Numbered from the stretch's first letter, positions 36,834 to 45,756 are shown. The stretch is 64,000 bases of DNA from Pseudomonas monsensis (GCF_014268495.2 NZ_CP077087.1:5289001-5353000); one strand, 5' to 3'. Program-made: numbers and translations. The notes: a model not told the origin generated them from the letters alone.

Positions 36834-38045
36834 TCAACCCACCTCGGAATCCCAGATGACCGTGACATTGCCCGAGTACTGTCGGGCGGTGCCGGGCTGG
36901 ATCATTTCGTCCACCGCGTCCCGTGCGACCTCGAAATGCAACGTACCGACCTTGCGATCCAAATACACACCGGGCTGGAAGATATCGGAGCCGCTGACAT
37001 CACGCAGCAGACGATGGCGATTGACCGGTTGGCCTGAGCTGTCGGTCAGGCCGTTGGGCAACGAAACACTGACCTCCAGCGGCGCTGCGTGCCCTGCCGT
37101 CGGCTCCCATAACGCGCAGTTATTGCCCATGGAGTACTGACATCGCAGGTTCATCCTGAAGCGACTGGACGCCGAGATATGGAACGTCTGGTCGCGAAAC
37201 AGCCGCGTCGGCTTGCGCCCCTGACTCAGCCAGGTTTGCCAGCCGCCTGCGGGTTCCAGCACCACATGTTGACCTCCGGGGGGAAGGTCGACTTTCAAAG
37301 TATGCTCGACGGTCAGGGTGAAGTTCAGGCTGATCAGGCTGTCATCAGGCAACATGACATCGCCCATGTCGAAATCCCCCTGCGGGCCGACGCTATAGTT
37401 CAGCGTTCCGCGATAGACGCCGGAGGTCATTTTCAGCGGGTTGGGCGTCACCAACTGATACGAGAATCCGGCGTCCACATACGCAAAATCATAGTCCTCG
37501 TCGATCGTCACTTTCGCTTGTTTGGCGCACGTACCCGCGTCCGCCGGCACTCGCCAGAAAAAAGCGTAATAGTAGGCATTGCCATAGCCAACGCCACCGA
37601 CCAGGCAGGGCGCGGGTGCATTCACCCAGCTCGCATCCCAGACGCCCACCGGCAAAGGCTTGCTGATGGTATAAGCCGCACCAATACCGTTGACACGCAT
37701 TCTGACCGTTTCGCTTGCCCCCGTGTCCTCATGGATCACCGTGATGTCGCGCCATGACGATGGCACCCTGAACATCGGTCCCTTGCGTTCGTCATGCAGG
37801 GCTGCAATGGGCCCCGTCGACTTGAAGCGAATGGGCAATCCGACACTGAAGACGCCGTTTTCGCAATAGGAAGGATGGTCTCCGCAATAGCCTCCCGGTG
37901 GCGTGGTGTTCACGAACTCATTGCGCGCGGGGTTGGAAGGGTCCGGGCGGAAATTCGCCGTGATGTCCAGAGTGACCGCATTCGCCTGGGTCGCGAACAA
38001 ACTCGTCAACGCAAGCGCACACGTGGCCTTGATCATCGTATTCAT
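36834..38045 (-). CDS. CS1-type fimbrial tip adhesin-like protein (second copy)
   Basis: A 403-residue secreted protein with a signal peptide (MIKATCALALTSLFATQANA). It is a clear paralogue of the product of 39376-40590: both share the FVN(Q/T)TP opening, VNAPAPCL/VYAPAPCL, HTLKVDLPPGG, SGRKP(T/A)R(L/I)(F/Y)RDQ and a C-terminal IWDSEV. Cysteine pairs (CGDHPSYC, APCL) suggest disulfides. By position it corresponds to the minor tip subunit of CFA/I-type fimbriae (CfaE/CooD). The ATG at 38045 is preceded by GAGGGGG. It is the last gene of the fimbrial operon. Confidence 0.82.
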   Translation of the reverse strand: MNTMIKATCALALTSLFATQANAVTLDITANFRPDPSNPARNEFVNTTPPGGYCGDHPSYCENGVFSVGLPIRFKSTGPIAALHDERKGPMFRVPSSWRDITVIHEDTGASETVRMRVNGIGAAYTISKPLPVGVWDASWVNAPAPCLVGGVGYGNAYYYAFFWRVPADAGTCAKQAKVTIDEDYDFAYVDAGFSYQLVTPNPLKMTSGVYRGTLNYSVGPQGDFDMGDVMLPDDSLISLNFTLTVEHTLKVDLPPGGQHVVLEPAGGWQTWLSQGRKPTRLFRDQTFHISASSRFRMNLRCQYSMGNNCALWEPTAGHAAPLEVSVSLPNGLTDSSGQPVNRHRLLRDVSGSDIFQPGVYLDRKVGTLHFEVARDAVDEMIQPGTARQYSGNVTVIWDSEVG

Positions 38046-38056
38046 CTTGGGCCCCC

Positions 38057-38557
38057 TCATGCGCCCGGCGTCCTGGCATTGAACAGCAACAGCACATTGC
38101 CGCTGTAATCCCCTGGGCGATAGCCGCCCGGCGGCTGGACCGGTTCGATTTCCAGCGGCACGCGCTTGCCCGTTGCCGCTTCTTCCTGCGAGACCACCTG
38201 GCGCGGCGTCATGTCTGCGCTGAGTTCTACGCCATTGAAACTGACCCGCAGCGCGATGTCCTCGCCCGCCCGGCCATTGGACAAGTAGGCCGAGCTTTCC
38301 AGGCGCGCTTCGATGGCGCTGGTGTCGTGCCGCACATCGAAGTTTTTGTGCAAGCCGCCCAGGCTCGACTTGGCGTGATTCCATTCAAGCCGCTGAGGCC
38401 GGTGGATCCAGTCCGACTCTGCCGGAATGATGTAAAACGGCCGGCTGGGGACAATCAGGGACACCTCGAAGGTGTGCTCCTCACGGGCCGCCCAGACGGC
38501 GTCGGCGGTCAGACCGGCCATGGCCATCAGCGCGACGGCGGTGCATTGCTTGATCAT
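38057..38557 (-). CDS. CS1-type fimbrial subunit (second pilin)
   Basis: A 166-residue exported protein with a signal peptide ending in DAVWA-A. Its pattern TFEVSLIVPSRPFYIIPAES, GLHKNFDVRHDTSAIEARLE and a C-terminal YRPGDYSGNVLLLFNA parallels that of the pilin at 43221 (NIVAHVPTNGFYVVPTD, FQPGDYTGVVAVTFDA). It is therefore a second major-subunit-like pilin of the class 5 (CS1/CFA-I) family. The ATG at 38557 opens the signal peptide; a TTG seven codons upstream is disregarded. It sits between the chaperone gene and the second tip gene, suggesting a minor or alternative shaft subunit. Confidence 0.82.
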   Translation of the reverse strand: MIKQCTAVALMAMAGLTADAVWAAREEHTFEVSLIVPSRPFYIIPAESDWIHRPQRLEWNHAKSSLGGLHKNFDVRHDTSAIEARLESSAYLSNGRAGEDIALRVSFNGVELSADMTPRQVVSQEEAATGKRVPLEIEPVQPPGGYRPGDYSGNVLLLFNARTPGA

Positions 38558-38590
38558 GTTGGTTACCCGTTGCGTCAATGGAAAGCAGGC

Positions 38591-39334
38591 CTAGCGGCTG
38601 ACAACCTTCAGGGCTTTTTTATCGGCGCCCTCGATCAGGAAGAAACGGTATTCACGGCCTTTTTCCTTATCGAAGGCAAAAGCCTTGCCGGCCAGCACGT
38701 GATGTTTGGTGGTCGCCCCGCACTCGGTTTCGTTGCTCAGCGAACAGCTCTTGAATTCGTCGATGATCACCACCGTGTTGCCGTCATTACGCAGTTCATA
38801 GCGGCTGGCGGTCTCATTGACGGACGTGGCAAAACGCGCGTCCTTGGGGCGCACGAAAAACACCGTGCCGAAGCCGGTCATCACGTTGACGCCGGCGGTG
38901 AGGGTCTTTTTATACGCATCACGTTCCTCGCCGCTGACGGCGAATTCATCTTCCTTCTCCGGCACCACCGGCACGAACCGCACACGGAAGTAGCGCTCGC
39001 GGTCACGCTCGCCCATGTACAACAAACGCGTACCCTGCATGCCCTGAGCCGGCACGATCAACCGCGCAGGACTGGCCATCAAGCCATTGCGCGAGGCGCC
39101 GTCGGCGGCGTTTTCCACGGCGACTTCCTGCGGTGTGCCGTCAGCGCCATAGATGATTTCCAGCACATTGACCTTGACGAATGCCGTGGCATCACCGCTG
39201 TTGAAGACCCGCTTCAGGTAGGTGCTCTGGCCGGCTTCCAGGTAGTCGTAAACCGTGCCGACGTTAATCTGCGGACCGGCCTGCGCCGGCAGGCAAAACA
39301 CGCTGAGCAGGCCCAGCAAAAACAAGCGATTCAT
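38591..39334 (-). CDS. class 5 fimbrial periplasmic chaperone
   Basis: A 247-residue protein with a signal peptide (MNRLFLLGLLSVFCLPAQAG) and an immunoglobulin-like beta composition. The N-terminal domain has INVGTVYDYLEAGQSTYLKR, and RDRERYFRVRFVPVVPEKED provides the strand that donates to pilin subunits. Such chaperones (CfaA/CooB) keep pilins folded in the periplasm and deliver them to the usher. The ATG at 39334 is preceded by GGAGCTG. It lies between the first tip gene and the second pilin. Confidence 0.82.
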   Translation of the reverse strand: MNRLFLLGLLSVFCLPAQAGPQINVGTVYDYLEAGQSTYLKRVFNSGDATAFVKVNVLEIIYGADGTPQEVAVENAADGASRNGLMASPARLIVPAQGMQGTRLLYMGERDRERYFRVRFVPVVPEKEDEFAVSGEERDAYKKTLTAGVNVMTGFGTVFFVRPKDARFATSVNETASRYELRNDGNTVVIIDEFKSCSLSNETECGATTKHHVLAGKAFAFDKEKGREYRFFLIEGADKKALKVVSR

Positions 39335-39375
39335 TATTTTCAGCTCCATGAAAGACAAAGGGTCACCCCGGACAT

Positions 39376-40590
39376 TCAAACTTCCGAGTCCCAAATGATG
39401 GTGATACTGCCGCTGAGCGTGTCGCTCATGCCGGGGCGCAGGAGAAAGTCGATGGCGTCCTTGGGCATCTCGAAGCGCAGTGAGCCGGCCTTGCGCTCCA
39501 GATAGAGGTCGGGCTGGAAAGGCCCGGCCCAGGTGTCGAATCGCAAACGGTGCAGTTTCACCTCGCCGCCGCCCGGCCCGGTGATGCCCGGCGGCAGACT
39601 GAGAAAGGTTTCAACCTCGGTGGTATTGCCCTGCGGACTGTTCAGCCGGCAGCGTGTGCCGCCGAGCGAGTTGCACAGCATCATGACTTTGAAACGCGAG
39701 GACGCAGACAGGTAGAACAGCTGATCACGATAAATCCTCGCGGGCTTGCGCCCGCTGTCGATCCAGGGTTGCCAGCCGCCTTCGGGCTCGAGCAGCACTT
39801 TGTTGCCACCCGGCGGCAGATCGACCTTGAGGGTGTGCTGCACATCCAGCACGAAGTCCAGGGTCAGGCTGCCATCGTCCGGAGTGAACAGTGGCCCGAA
39901 ACTGAAATCACCGGTCGGGCCAATGCTGTACGACATCGAACCGGTATAGAGGCCGGAAGACATGCCCAACGGATTGGGGGTACGCAGTTCGTAGGCAAAA
40001 TCGACGGTATCGAAATACATCGACGGAATGGTGTACGCCGCGACCTTGGTGCACGTCGCTTCCACCGGGGCCTTCCAGAAAAACCCATAGCTTTGCGGAG
40101 TATAAGTACCCACGCCGCTGTAAAGGCAGGGCGCCGGTGCGTAAACCCAACTGCTGCCGGTCCACAATTTCCGATGGCCTTCGAGAGCGTTCTCGACCCC
40201 CACCAGGTTCGCGGCAGTGTCACTGAGGGTGAATCTGGAACCAATGCCGATGATCCGCACTTCCACCGTTTCGAATTCCTGGGTTTCTGCATTGATCACT
40301 GTCAGTGGCCGCCAGTTGGCCGGAACCTTCAACGCGATGCCCACGCCTGGCAGCAGCGCTCGCGTGGAGTCCAGCCGGATCGGCAACTGGATACTGAACA
40401 TATTGTTCGACGCGCACTCCCCCGGCAGGTTGGCACAGTAGCCGCTGTTGGGCGTCTGGTTGACGAACACGTTCTTGTTCGGTTGCGCCCGGTCCGGAGT
40501 AAACAACGCCCGGATCTCCTGATTGGCCGCCTCTGCCGCCGACACGCCCAGAACCAGCCAGAGCCCCAGCCCGCCTATGGTTTTTTTCAT
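39376..40590 (-). CDS. CS1-type fimbrial tip adhesin-like protein (first copy)
   Basis: A 404-residue exported protein (signal peptide MKKTIGGLGLWLVLGVSAAE, cleavage near AEA-AN). It shares extended similarity and the same terminal IWDSEV strand with the gene at 36834. Short cysteine spacings (CANLPGEC, CNSLGGTRC) probably form disulfides. In CFA/I-type systems a minor subunit of about 360 residues sits at the fimbrial tip and binds the receptor; this fits size, position and paralogy. It starts 4 bases after the usher stop. Confidence 0.82.
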   Translation of the reverse strand: MKKTIGGLGLWLVLGVSAAEAANQEIRALFTPDRAQPNKNVFVNQTPNSGYCANLPGECASNNMFSIQLPIRLDSTRALLPGVGIALKVPANWRPLTVINAETQEFETVEVRIIGIGSRFTLSDTAANLVGVENALEGHRKLWTGSSWVYAPAPCLYSGVGTYTPQSYGFFWKAPVEATCTKVAAYTIPSMYFDTVDFAYELRTPNPLGMSSGLYTGSMSYSIGPTGDFSFGPLFTPDDGSLTLDFVLDVQHTLKVDLPPGGNKVLLEPEGGWQPWIDSGRKPARIYRDQLFYLSASSRFKVMMLCNSLGGTRCRLNSPQGNTTEVETFLSLPPGITGPGGGEVKLHRLRFDTWAGPFQPDLYLERKAGSLRFEMPKDAIDFLLRPGMSDTLSGSITIIWDSEV

Positions 40591-40593
40591 TGC

Positions 40594-43116
40594 TCAACCC
40601 GCCTTCTGATCGGTGAGGCCGACATCGGCCAGGGTGTCCGGTGTGCAGCGCAGATCCCCGATCATCAACACATTGTTTTCCTGGCGATGGCTGTCGGCGT
40701 CCAGGCGGAACTGACACAGCAACTGATTGTCTTGGCGCACTTCCAGCGTCGGCGAGCCGGCATTCATCTCCATCGAGAAAAACCCGTCGACCTCGGTCAC
40801 GCCACGGCTGGCATGGTTGATCACGTGGTGGCCCTTGAGCGGCCGCCCTTGCCCATCGACCAGCCGGCCGAGCACAGTCAGGGTTTTCATCACGCGGATC
40901 TTGCGGTACTCCACGCCACCCTTGTTCAGGTGATAACGCGTGCGCGCCGGAGCAATGGTGGCCGCCGGGGCATGGGTGCCCTCGAAGTCAAAACTCACCG
41001 AACTGTTCTGGTACGCCGTGATCGGGATGAAATTGCGCCCCGGCTTCAATGCCGCACTGCCGCCGCTGAAGTCGTCGGCACGCAGCACAATGTCGTCGAC
41101 ATCGGATTCGACATCGACAATCATCCCGGCGCCGCGCATTTCGGTCTGGCTGGTCATCAGCATTTTCTGGCCGCCGATGACCAGCGTGCTGTCGACGTTG
41201 AGACCGCCCGTGAAGTCGCCGTTGTAGGACGAACGCTGAATGAAGCCGTCGCCATTGACCGCGTCGGTACGGAAGTTCGCCAGGCTGGACATGCCGACGC
41301 CATAGGTGTCGGTGAGTGCCGTGAGCGAGACGTTCTGCAACACGTGATCCTTGAAGTCCTTGCGCCAGCCGATCGAGCCGTTGTTGTCGCGGCTGCCGTC
41401 GCGGGCCGTACGCGAGCCGATGCTGCCGGTGATCTGCTGCCCGGGCGCGCCCAGCGCCATGTTCACGCTCAGGTCGACCCCGCGGTTGCGCGCATCGCCA
41501 CTGCTGTAACTGCCCGGCCGGTCGAACAGCGACAGGCGCCAACTGGCGTCGCTGCCAAATAATGTGGTGCGCTGGGTCCAGCCCAGATCCGCACCGAGGC
41601 CCTCGACGTTGCCTTCACTGTGCGACACCCGGGCGTTGATCGAGTTTTTGCTGCTGACCCGGTGATTGATCGCCAGCGACGAATTGCTGGTCTGGCCGAC
41701 AAACACATTCCGCGGTCGCACGCGGGTGCCGTCCGGCAGCGTGTCGTAGGTGTTGGTGGTGTCGAGCCAACTGCGGCTGTGGCTCAACACCACACTGCCC
41801 GCTCCATAGCTGTAAAGGCTTTGCAGATCCAGACCGGTGCCGTAGTCCTCGGTCTTGTAAACATTGGCGTACAGGCTGAGATGATTGGCCAGTGTCCAGT
41901 CGATGGACGTACCGTACTGCAGCTTTTCGCGGATCTGGCGCGCCGACAGCCCGAGAATCACCCGCGGATGCATCAGGTAGTTGACCGATGCGCCGGCCGT
42001 GGGGCTGCCACTGGACTGCGAATCCCAATTGCTCAGCAGTTTGCTTTCCTCGCCGGCAAACACGTTATAGCGCCAGCGCTCGTCGAGGTTGCGCCAGTTG
42101 CTGGGCTTGTACACCAGCTCCTGGGTAGTGGACGTGATCTGGCCGTCTTCGATCAATCGCACTTCCACTTCATAAATGCCACCGGGCAGCGGCCGGGTGT
42201 CGAGGGTCTGCAAGCCGGCCGGCACCGATTGGGTGTTGATCAGCAGGCCGTCGCGCCAGATCTCTACCGAGCCTTGTCGGTTGGCCGTGACGTAGATCGG
42301 ATAGACACTGGGCAAGGGACTGTTGATCGCCAGGCTGTCGGAGCTGCCGTACATGACGCCGACTGCAGTGTCGGGACTGGTGCCAAACGTACGCGGCTGG
42401 CGGCTCAGCCCTTCGGAATTGGGGGTGAAATAGCCCAGACGAAAAAAACTGCCTTGCAGTTCGCGCTGGGTGTGCAGTTCATGGATCGAGTGATACAGCT
42501 TGTCGTCCGGCCCGCCGAGGCGCGCCAGTTGCAGGTTCAATGTCTGGCTCCAGTTACCCAGACTGCCGCTGGCCTCCAGGCCGAAACGCCCGCCCAGGTT
42601 CTGATCCTGGCCGCCGTTGAGGTTCAGTTGATTGCGTACCATCAAGCCGTGGCTACCCTCCTCGGGCAGCTCGTGATAGCGCTTGGCTGCAAGGTCGCGC
42701 TCCGCGTTTTCGGTGAGGATGGAAACCAGAGAGTTTTCCAGGTTGTAGTGCACCGCCAGCACTTGATCCGGGCAAGAGCCGGAACAGTTGCCCAACGGCA
42801 CGCCGGGCTTGAGATAGGCCGCCCATTTTTCCCGCTCGGCAGGGCCGTAGCGGTTTTCACTGGTGTCGGTGAATTCCAGCAGCGTGATGCGATCATCGCG
42901 CGACAACACCACCATGGCCTCGCCCAGCGGCTGATGATCGAGTTCGACCCGAACAGCCAGAGGCACATCAAAGAAATGCTCCTCGAAATCCGCCGGCAAG
43001 CCTTTGGCTTGGGCCAACAGACTTCGCGGCGTGGTGCCGGCGGAATCGGAAGCCACGGCTGCGCTGGCGCAAAACAGCAGCGCAAGCGCAGCCGCGATGG
43101 GTGTCATCGGGAACAT
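40594..43116 (-). CDS. class 5 fimbrial outer-membrane usher (TcfC/CfaC-like)
   Basis: An 840-residue outer-membrane protein with a signal peptide (MTPIAAALALLFCASAAVAS). The central region alternates hydrophobic residues as in the 24-strand usher barrel, with landmarks FFRLGYFTPNSEGLSRQPRT and LPGGIYEVEVRLIEDGQ. The C-terminal domains contain LGRLVDGQGRPLKGHHV, a plug/CTD-type motif of TcfC-type ushers. The usher threads chaperone-pilin complexes across the outer membrane. It lies between the major pilin and the first tip gene. Confidence 0.9.
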   Translation of the reverse strand: MFPMTPIAAALALLFCASAAVASDSAGTTPRSLLAQAKGLPADFEEHFFDVPLAVRVELDHQPLGEAMVVLSRDDRITLLEFTDTSENRYGPAEREKWAAYLKPGVPLGNCSGSCPDQVLAVHYNLENSLVSILTENAERDLAAKRYHELPEEGSHGLMVRNQLNLNGGQDQNLGGRFGLEASGSLGNWSQTLNLQLARLGGPDDKLYHSIHELHTQRELQGSFFRLGYFTPNSEGLSRQPRTFGTSPDTAVGVMYGSSDSLAINSPLPSVYPIYVTANRQGSVEIWRDGLLINTQSVPAGLQTLDTRPLPGGIYEVEVRLIEDGQITSTTQELVYKPSNWRNLDERWRYNVFAGEESKLLSNWDSQSSGSPTAGASVNYLMHPRVILGLSARQIREKLQYGTSIDWTLANHLSLYANVYKTEDYGTGLDLQSLYSYGAGSVVLSHSRSWLDTTNTYDTLPDGTRVRPRNVFVGQTSNSSLAINHRVSSKNSINARVSHSEGNVEGLGADLGWTQRTTLFGSDASWRLSLFDRPGSYSSGDARNRGVDLSVNMALGAPGQQITGSIGSRTARDGSRDNNGSIGWRKDFKDHVLQNVSLTALTDTYGVGMSSLANFRTDAVNGDGFIQRSSYNGDFTGGLNVDSTLVIGGQKMLMTSQTEMRGAGMIVDVESDVDDIVLRADDFSGGSAALKPGRNFIPITAYQNSSVSFDFEGTHAPAATIAPARTRYHLNKGGVEYRKIRVMKTLTVLGRLVDGQGRPLKGHHVINHASRGVTEVDGFFSMEMNAGSPTLEVRQDNQLLCQFRLDADSHRQENNVLMIGDLRCTPDTLADVGLTDQKAG

Positions 43117-43220
43117 GAACTCTTACTCTGATTACGAATGGGGAAAGTCCACCGGGGCAGGCAGCGCTGTCCCGGTGGTTGACGCTGGCAGAATGTCAAC
43201 GTCTGTTACTGCTCACTCGA

Positions 43221-43712
43221 TCAAGGCGTAATGATCGGAGTGACGGCATCAAAGGTCACCGCGACAACACCGGTGTAATCACCCGGTTGAAAGGTGGTAC
43301 CCACGGCACTGATCTTGATAGGCGCACGGAAGTTATCGTTGGACTCTGTCTCACCAACCACTTCTTGAGGTGTAGTGGTGAGGGTTTTATTGTTGATGGT
43401 AACTTGCAGGTCGATGCTGTCAGCACCGGAAATCAGCTTCGGTGCAGTATCGACACTGGCGTGAACCGAACCGTTGTTGTTGCGCACATCGAAGAAACCG
43501 TTGACTTCACCCATCCGCCCGGTGGTCGGCTGGTAACTCATGTCCTGATCCTTGTTGACCAGATCAGGGTCGGTCGGCACGACATAGAAGCCGTTGGTCG
43601 GCACATGAGCGACGATATTGATCGAGTGAGCGGCCTCACCAGCGGCGAATGCTCCCGAAGAACCCAGCGCCAGAAGAGCCAGAGGAGCAGCGATTGCGAT
43701 TTTCTTGAACAT
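43221..43712 (-). CDS. CS1-type fimbrial major subunit
   Basis: A 163-residue pilin with a signal peptide (KKIAIAAPLALLALGSSGAF, cleavage at AFA-A). The mature N-terminus (HSINIVAHVPTNGFYVVPTD) and the C-terminal PGDYTGVVAVTFDA fit the CS1/CFA-I pilin family, whose subunits are joined by donor-strand exchange. It is the promoter-proximal gene of the fimbrial operon. A 13-bp inverted repeat in its leader (43748-43805) may influence mRNA stability or expression. Confidence 0.88.
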   Translation of the reverse strand: MFKKIAIAAPLALLALGSSGAFAAGEAAHSINIVAHVPTNGFYVVPTDPDLVNKDQDMSYQPTTGRMGEVNGFFDVRNNNGSVHASVDTAPKLISGADSIDLQVTINNKTLTTTPQEVVGETESNDNFRAPIKISAVGTTFQPGDYTGVVAVTFDAVTPIITP

Positions 43713-43747
43713 CGTTCGTACCTTGTTTTCTTGATGGAAAGGAGTGG

Positions 43748-43805
43748 ATTGAAAGTTCAGGAAGACCGCCAGGGGAGTTGGGTCAGGTCAAACTGAACTT
43801 TCAAT
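43748..43805 (-). promoter_or_regulatory. 13-bp perfect inverted repeat in pilin mRNA leader
   Basis: ATTGAAAGTTCAG (43748-43760) and CTGAACTTTCAAT (43793-43805) are exact complements separated by 32 bases. If the promoter lies upstream at higher coordinates, the transcript would fold this stem about 35 bases before the pilin ATG. Confidence 0.6.
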
Positions 43806-44161
43806 GCCGGAACATCATCGACTGTTGCCTCTGGAAAGTAAGCAAGTAACTTCCGATAACCGCGTAGTTCAACAACCTCATGACCCGCAAGAAAAAAGAG
43901 TAAAAAAACGATATTCAAAACAACGACTGTAAGTTATGCCCTACATACAGATTAAGTTAAAAAACCATACAGCACTTTTGCCCTTGCATGACAGGGTCTT
44001 AGTTAAAAACCGGGAAGGCTCCGGCAAGTAAATAGAGCTTTGACTTTAATTTCGAAGTTACGCCTCGAAAAACATCCGCCGAAAATTCCCTGTTGCATTC
44101 CCGCCGAACCTCACCGCTCGTCTGCCGCCCGAGGATCGGGAAAAAAACGCCTTGCGTCAGC
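43806..44161. other. AT-rich intergenic region between fimbrial operon and PadR gene
   Basis: About 355 bases with visibly lower GC than the flanking genes, including stretches such as gaaaaaagagtaaaaaaacg and ttaagttaaaaaaccat. It must hold the divergent promoters of the pilin operon and the PadR gene. AT richness is typical of H-NS/MvaT-silenced surface-structure promoters (inference). No gene was found. Confidence 0.5.
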
Positions 44162-44179
44162 CTTAAGATATATCTTAAG
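44162..44179. promoter_or_regulatory. perfect 18-bp palindrome, probable PadR operator
   Basis: CTTAAGATATATCTTAAG is self-complementary over 18 bases and lies 31 bases upstream of the PadR start. PadR repressors bind short AT-rich palindromes in their own promoters, so this is a likely autoregulatory operator. Confidence 0.75.
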
Positions 44180-44210
44180 TTGTATCTAAACATGACGAGA
44201 GAAGAGAGAA

Positions 44211-44786
44211 ATGAGAGACCATCATTCCCCCCACCGCGAACACGGCGATGGCCGCGACGGCTTTGAAAAGCGCCCCGGGCGCGAACGCGGCGGCCGTGGC
44301 CCACGGGTGTTTGCCCCCGGCGACCTGAAATTGCTGCTGCTGGCGCTGGTCGCCGAACAGCCCTGCCACGGTTACGACCTGATCCGCCAGATCGAAGGCA
44401 TGTTCGACGGCGCCTACAGCCCCAGCCCCGGTGTGATCTACCCGACCCTGACCTTTCTGGAAGAAAGCGAACTGATCAGCGGCGATGCCGAGGGCGGCAA
44501 AAAACGCTACAGCGTGACCGACGCCGGACGTTTGTCTTTAAGTGAGCAAGCCGTGGCGCTGGATGGCGTGCGCATGCGCATCGACGTCAGCAAGCGTTCG
44601 TTGCGCGGCCATGACCGGCCGCCGGAAATCCACGAGGCGGTGCATAACTTGCGTCACGCCCTGCAACTGCATCACGGGCGCTGGAGCCCGGAAGAAATCC
44701 TGCGGGTGCGCGACCTGCTCAACGACACCGCCAAAGCCATTGTCGACGGCCCCGCCGTTCAACCTGCCTCGGAGAAAGCCGAATGA
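44211..44786 (+). CDS. yqjI: PadR-family metal-responsive repressor (YqjI-like)
   Basis: A 191-residue PadR regulator. An N-terminal His-rich tail (MRDHHSPHREHGDG) precedes the winged helix, whose signature is CHGYDLIRQIEGMFDGAYSP then SPGVIYPTLTFLEE. E. coli YqjI has the same layout and uses its His/Cys-rich tail to sense nickel or iron while repressing the ferric-siderophore reductase gene yqjH. Here the next gene, overlapping by ATGA, encodes that type of reductase, and an 18-bp palindrome lies in the promoter. The name is by architecture and context. Confidence 0.85.
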   Translation: MRDHHSPHREHGDGRDGFEKRPGRERGGRGPRVFAPGDLKLLLLALVAEQPCHGYDLIRQIEGMFDGAYSPSPGVIYPTLTFLEESELISGDAEGGKKRYSVTDAGRLSLSEQAVALDGVRMRIDVSKRSLRGHDRPPEIHEAVHNLRHALQLHHGRWSPEEILRVRDLLNDTAKAIVDGPAVQPASEKAE

Positions 44787-45571
44787 CTGCAGTCGATACC
44801 CAAACCATTCACCGTGTCATGCACGAAATCAAACGCCGCAAACTGCAAGTGCTGCGCGTGGTCGACCTGACCCCGCGCATGCGCCGCATCACCCTCGGCG
44901 GGCCGGAGCTGGCCGGCTTCATCAGCCTCGGCACCGACGATCACGTCAAACTGCTGTTCCCGCAGAACGCCGAACAGACGGCAGCGCTGGAGACCCTGGT
45001 GCTCGGCGCTGGCAAAAGCGATGTGCCGATGCCCGAAATGCGCGACTACACCCCGCGCCGCTACGACCTCGACACACTCGAGCTGGACATCGACTTCGTC
45101 CTGCACGGCGACGGCCCGGCCTCGACCTGGGCCGAGCAGGCGCAACCCGGACAGTTCCTGCACATTGGCGGGCCACGCGGCTCGATGATCGTGCCGGACA
45201 TCTTCGACAGCTACCTGCTGATCGGCGACGAAACCGCCCTGCCCGCCATCGCCCGCCGACTCGAAGGCCTGGCAGCCCATCGCAAGGCGCTGGTGGTGAT
45301 CGAAGTGGAAAACGGTCGCGAGCAGCAAGTGCTGGACAGCGCCGCGCAGGTCAATGTGATCTGGGTATTGCGCGAGGGCGGCAAGGACAACCTGCTGACC
45401 ACCGTCAAACAACTGCAGGTGCCCAAGGGCAATCTGTATGCGTGGGTGGCGACGGAGACCAAAGTTTCACGACAGATCCGCCGGGTGCTGCTCGATGAGC
45501 ACGGGCTGGATGAGCAGTTTGTCAAAGCGGTCGGCTACTGGCGCGCCGAAGGCACTGCCGAAGAGGACTGA
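44783..45571 (+). CDS. yqjH: siderophore-interacting FAD-dependent ferric reductase (YqjH/ViuB-like)
   Basis: A 262-residue protein of the siderophore-interacting family. The FAD-binding motif is RDYTPRRYD, followed by FVLHGDGPASTWAEQAQPGQ and the NAD(P)H-binding region SYLLIGDETALPAIAR. Such enzymes reduce ferric siderophores in the cytoplasm to release iron. It is translationally coupled to the PadR repressor before it, giving a two-gene metal-regulated unit. Confidence 0.9.
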   Translation: MTAVDTQTIHRVMHEIKRRKLQVLRVVDLTPRMRRITLGGPELAGFISLGTDDHVKLLFPQNAEQTAALETLVLGAGKSDVPMPEMRDYTPRRYDLDTLELDIDFVLHGDGPASTWAEQAQPGQFLHIGGPRGSMIVPDIFDSYLLIGDETALPAIARRLEGLAAHRKALVVIEVENGREQQVLDSAAQVNVIWVLREGGKDNLLTTVKQLQVPKGNLYAWVATETKVSRQIRRVLLDEHGLDEQFVKAVGYWRAEGTAEED

Positions 45572-45581
45572 CTTTTTGCTA

Positions 45582-45604
45582 TTCACCCTCCACTTGAGGG
45601 GTGA
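45582..45604 (+). terminator. weak hairpin after yqjH
   Basis: TTCACCC - TCCACTTGA(G) - GGGTGAA gives a 7-bp stem 10 bases after the stop codon. No T run follows, so it may be only an mRNA-end stabiliser. Confidence 0.4.
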
Positions 45605-45612
45605 ACTCAATT

Positions 45613-45742
45613 GTGGCGAGGGGATTTATCCCCGATGGGGCGCGGAGCGGCCCTGAAACCTGCCTCCGCGGATTACCCGGCTCACCGTGGTGCAGGTTCT
45701 GGGGCCGCTGCGCAGCCCATCGGGGATAAATCCCCTCGCCAC
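45613..45742. repeat. REPIN, GTGGCGAGGGGATTTATCCCC family
   Basis: A 130-bp element with the same arms as the RAYT-associated REPINs at 26684, 27281 and 28064, but a different interior. It lies between yqjH and the convergent membrane-protein gene. Confidence 0.88.
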
Positions 45743-45756
45743 AGGTTTGCATGCAT

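Noticed and set aside
41620..43131. 503-codon plus-strand frame inside the usher gene
   Set aside because: Antisense to a well-supported usher; no domain seen.
43748..43805. Invertible phase-variation switch for the fimbriae
   Set aside because: The 13-bp repeats enclose only 32 bases, too little for a promoter inversion, and no recombinase gene is nearby.
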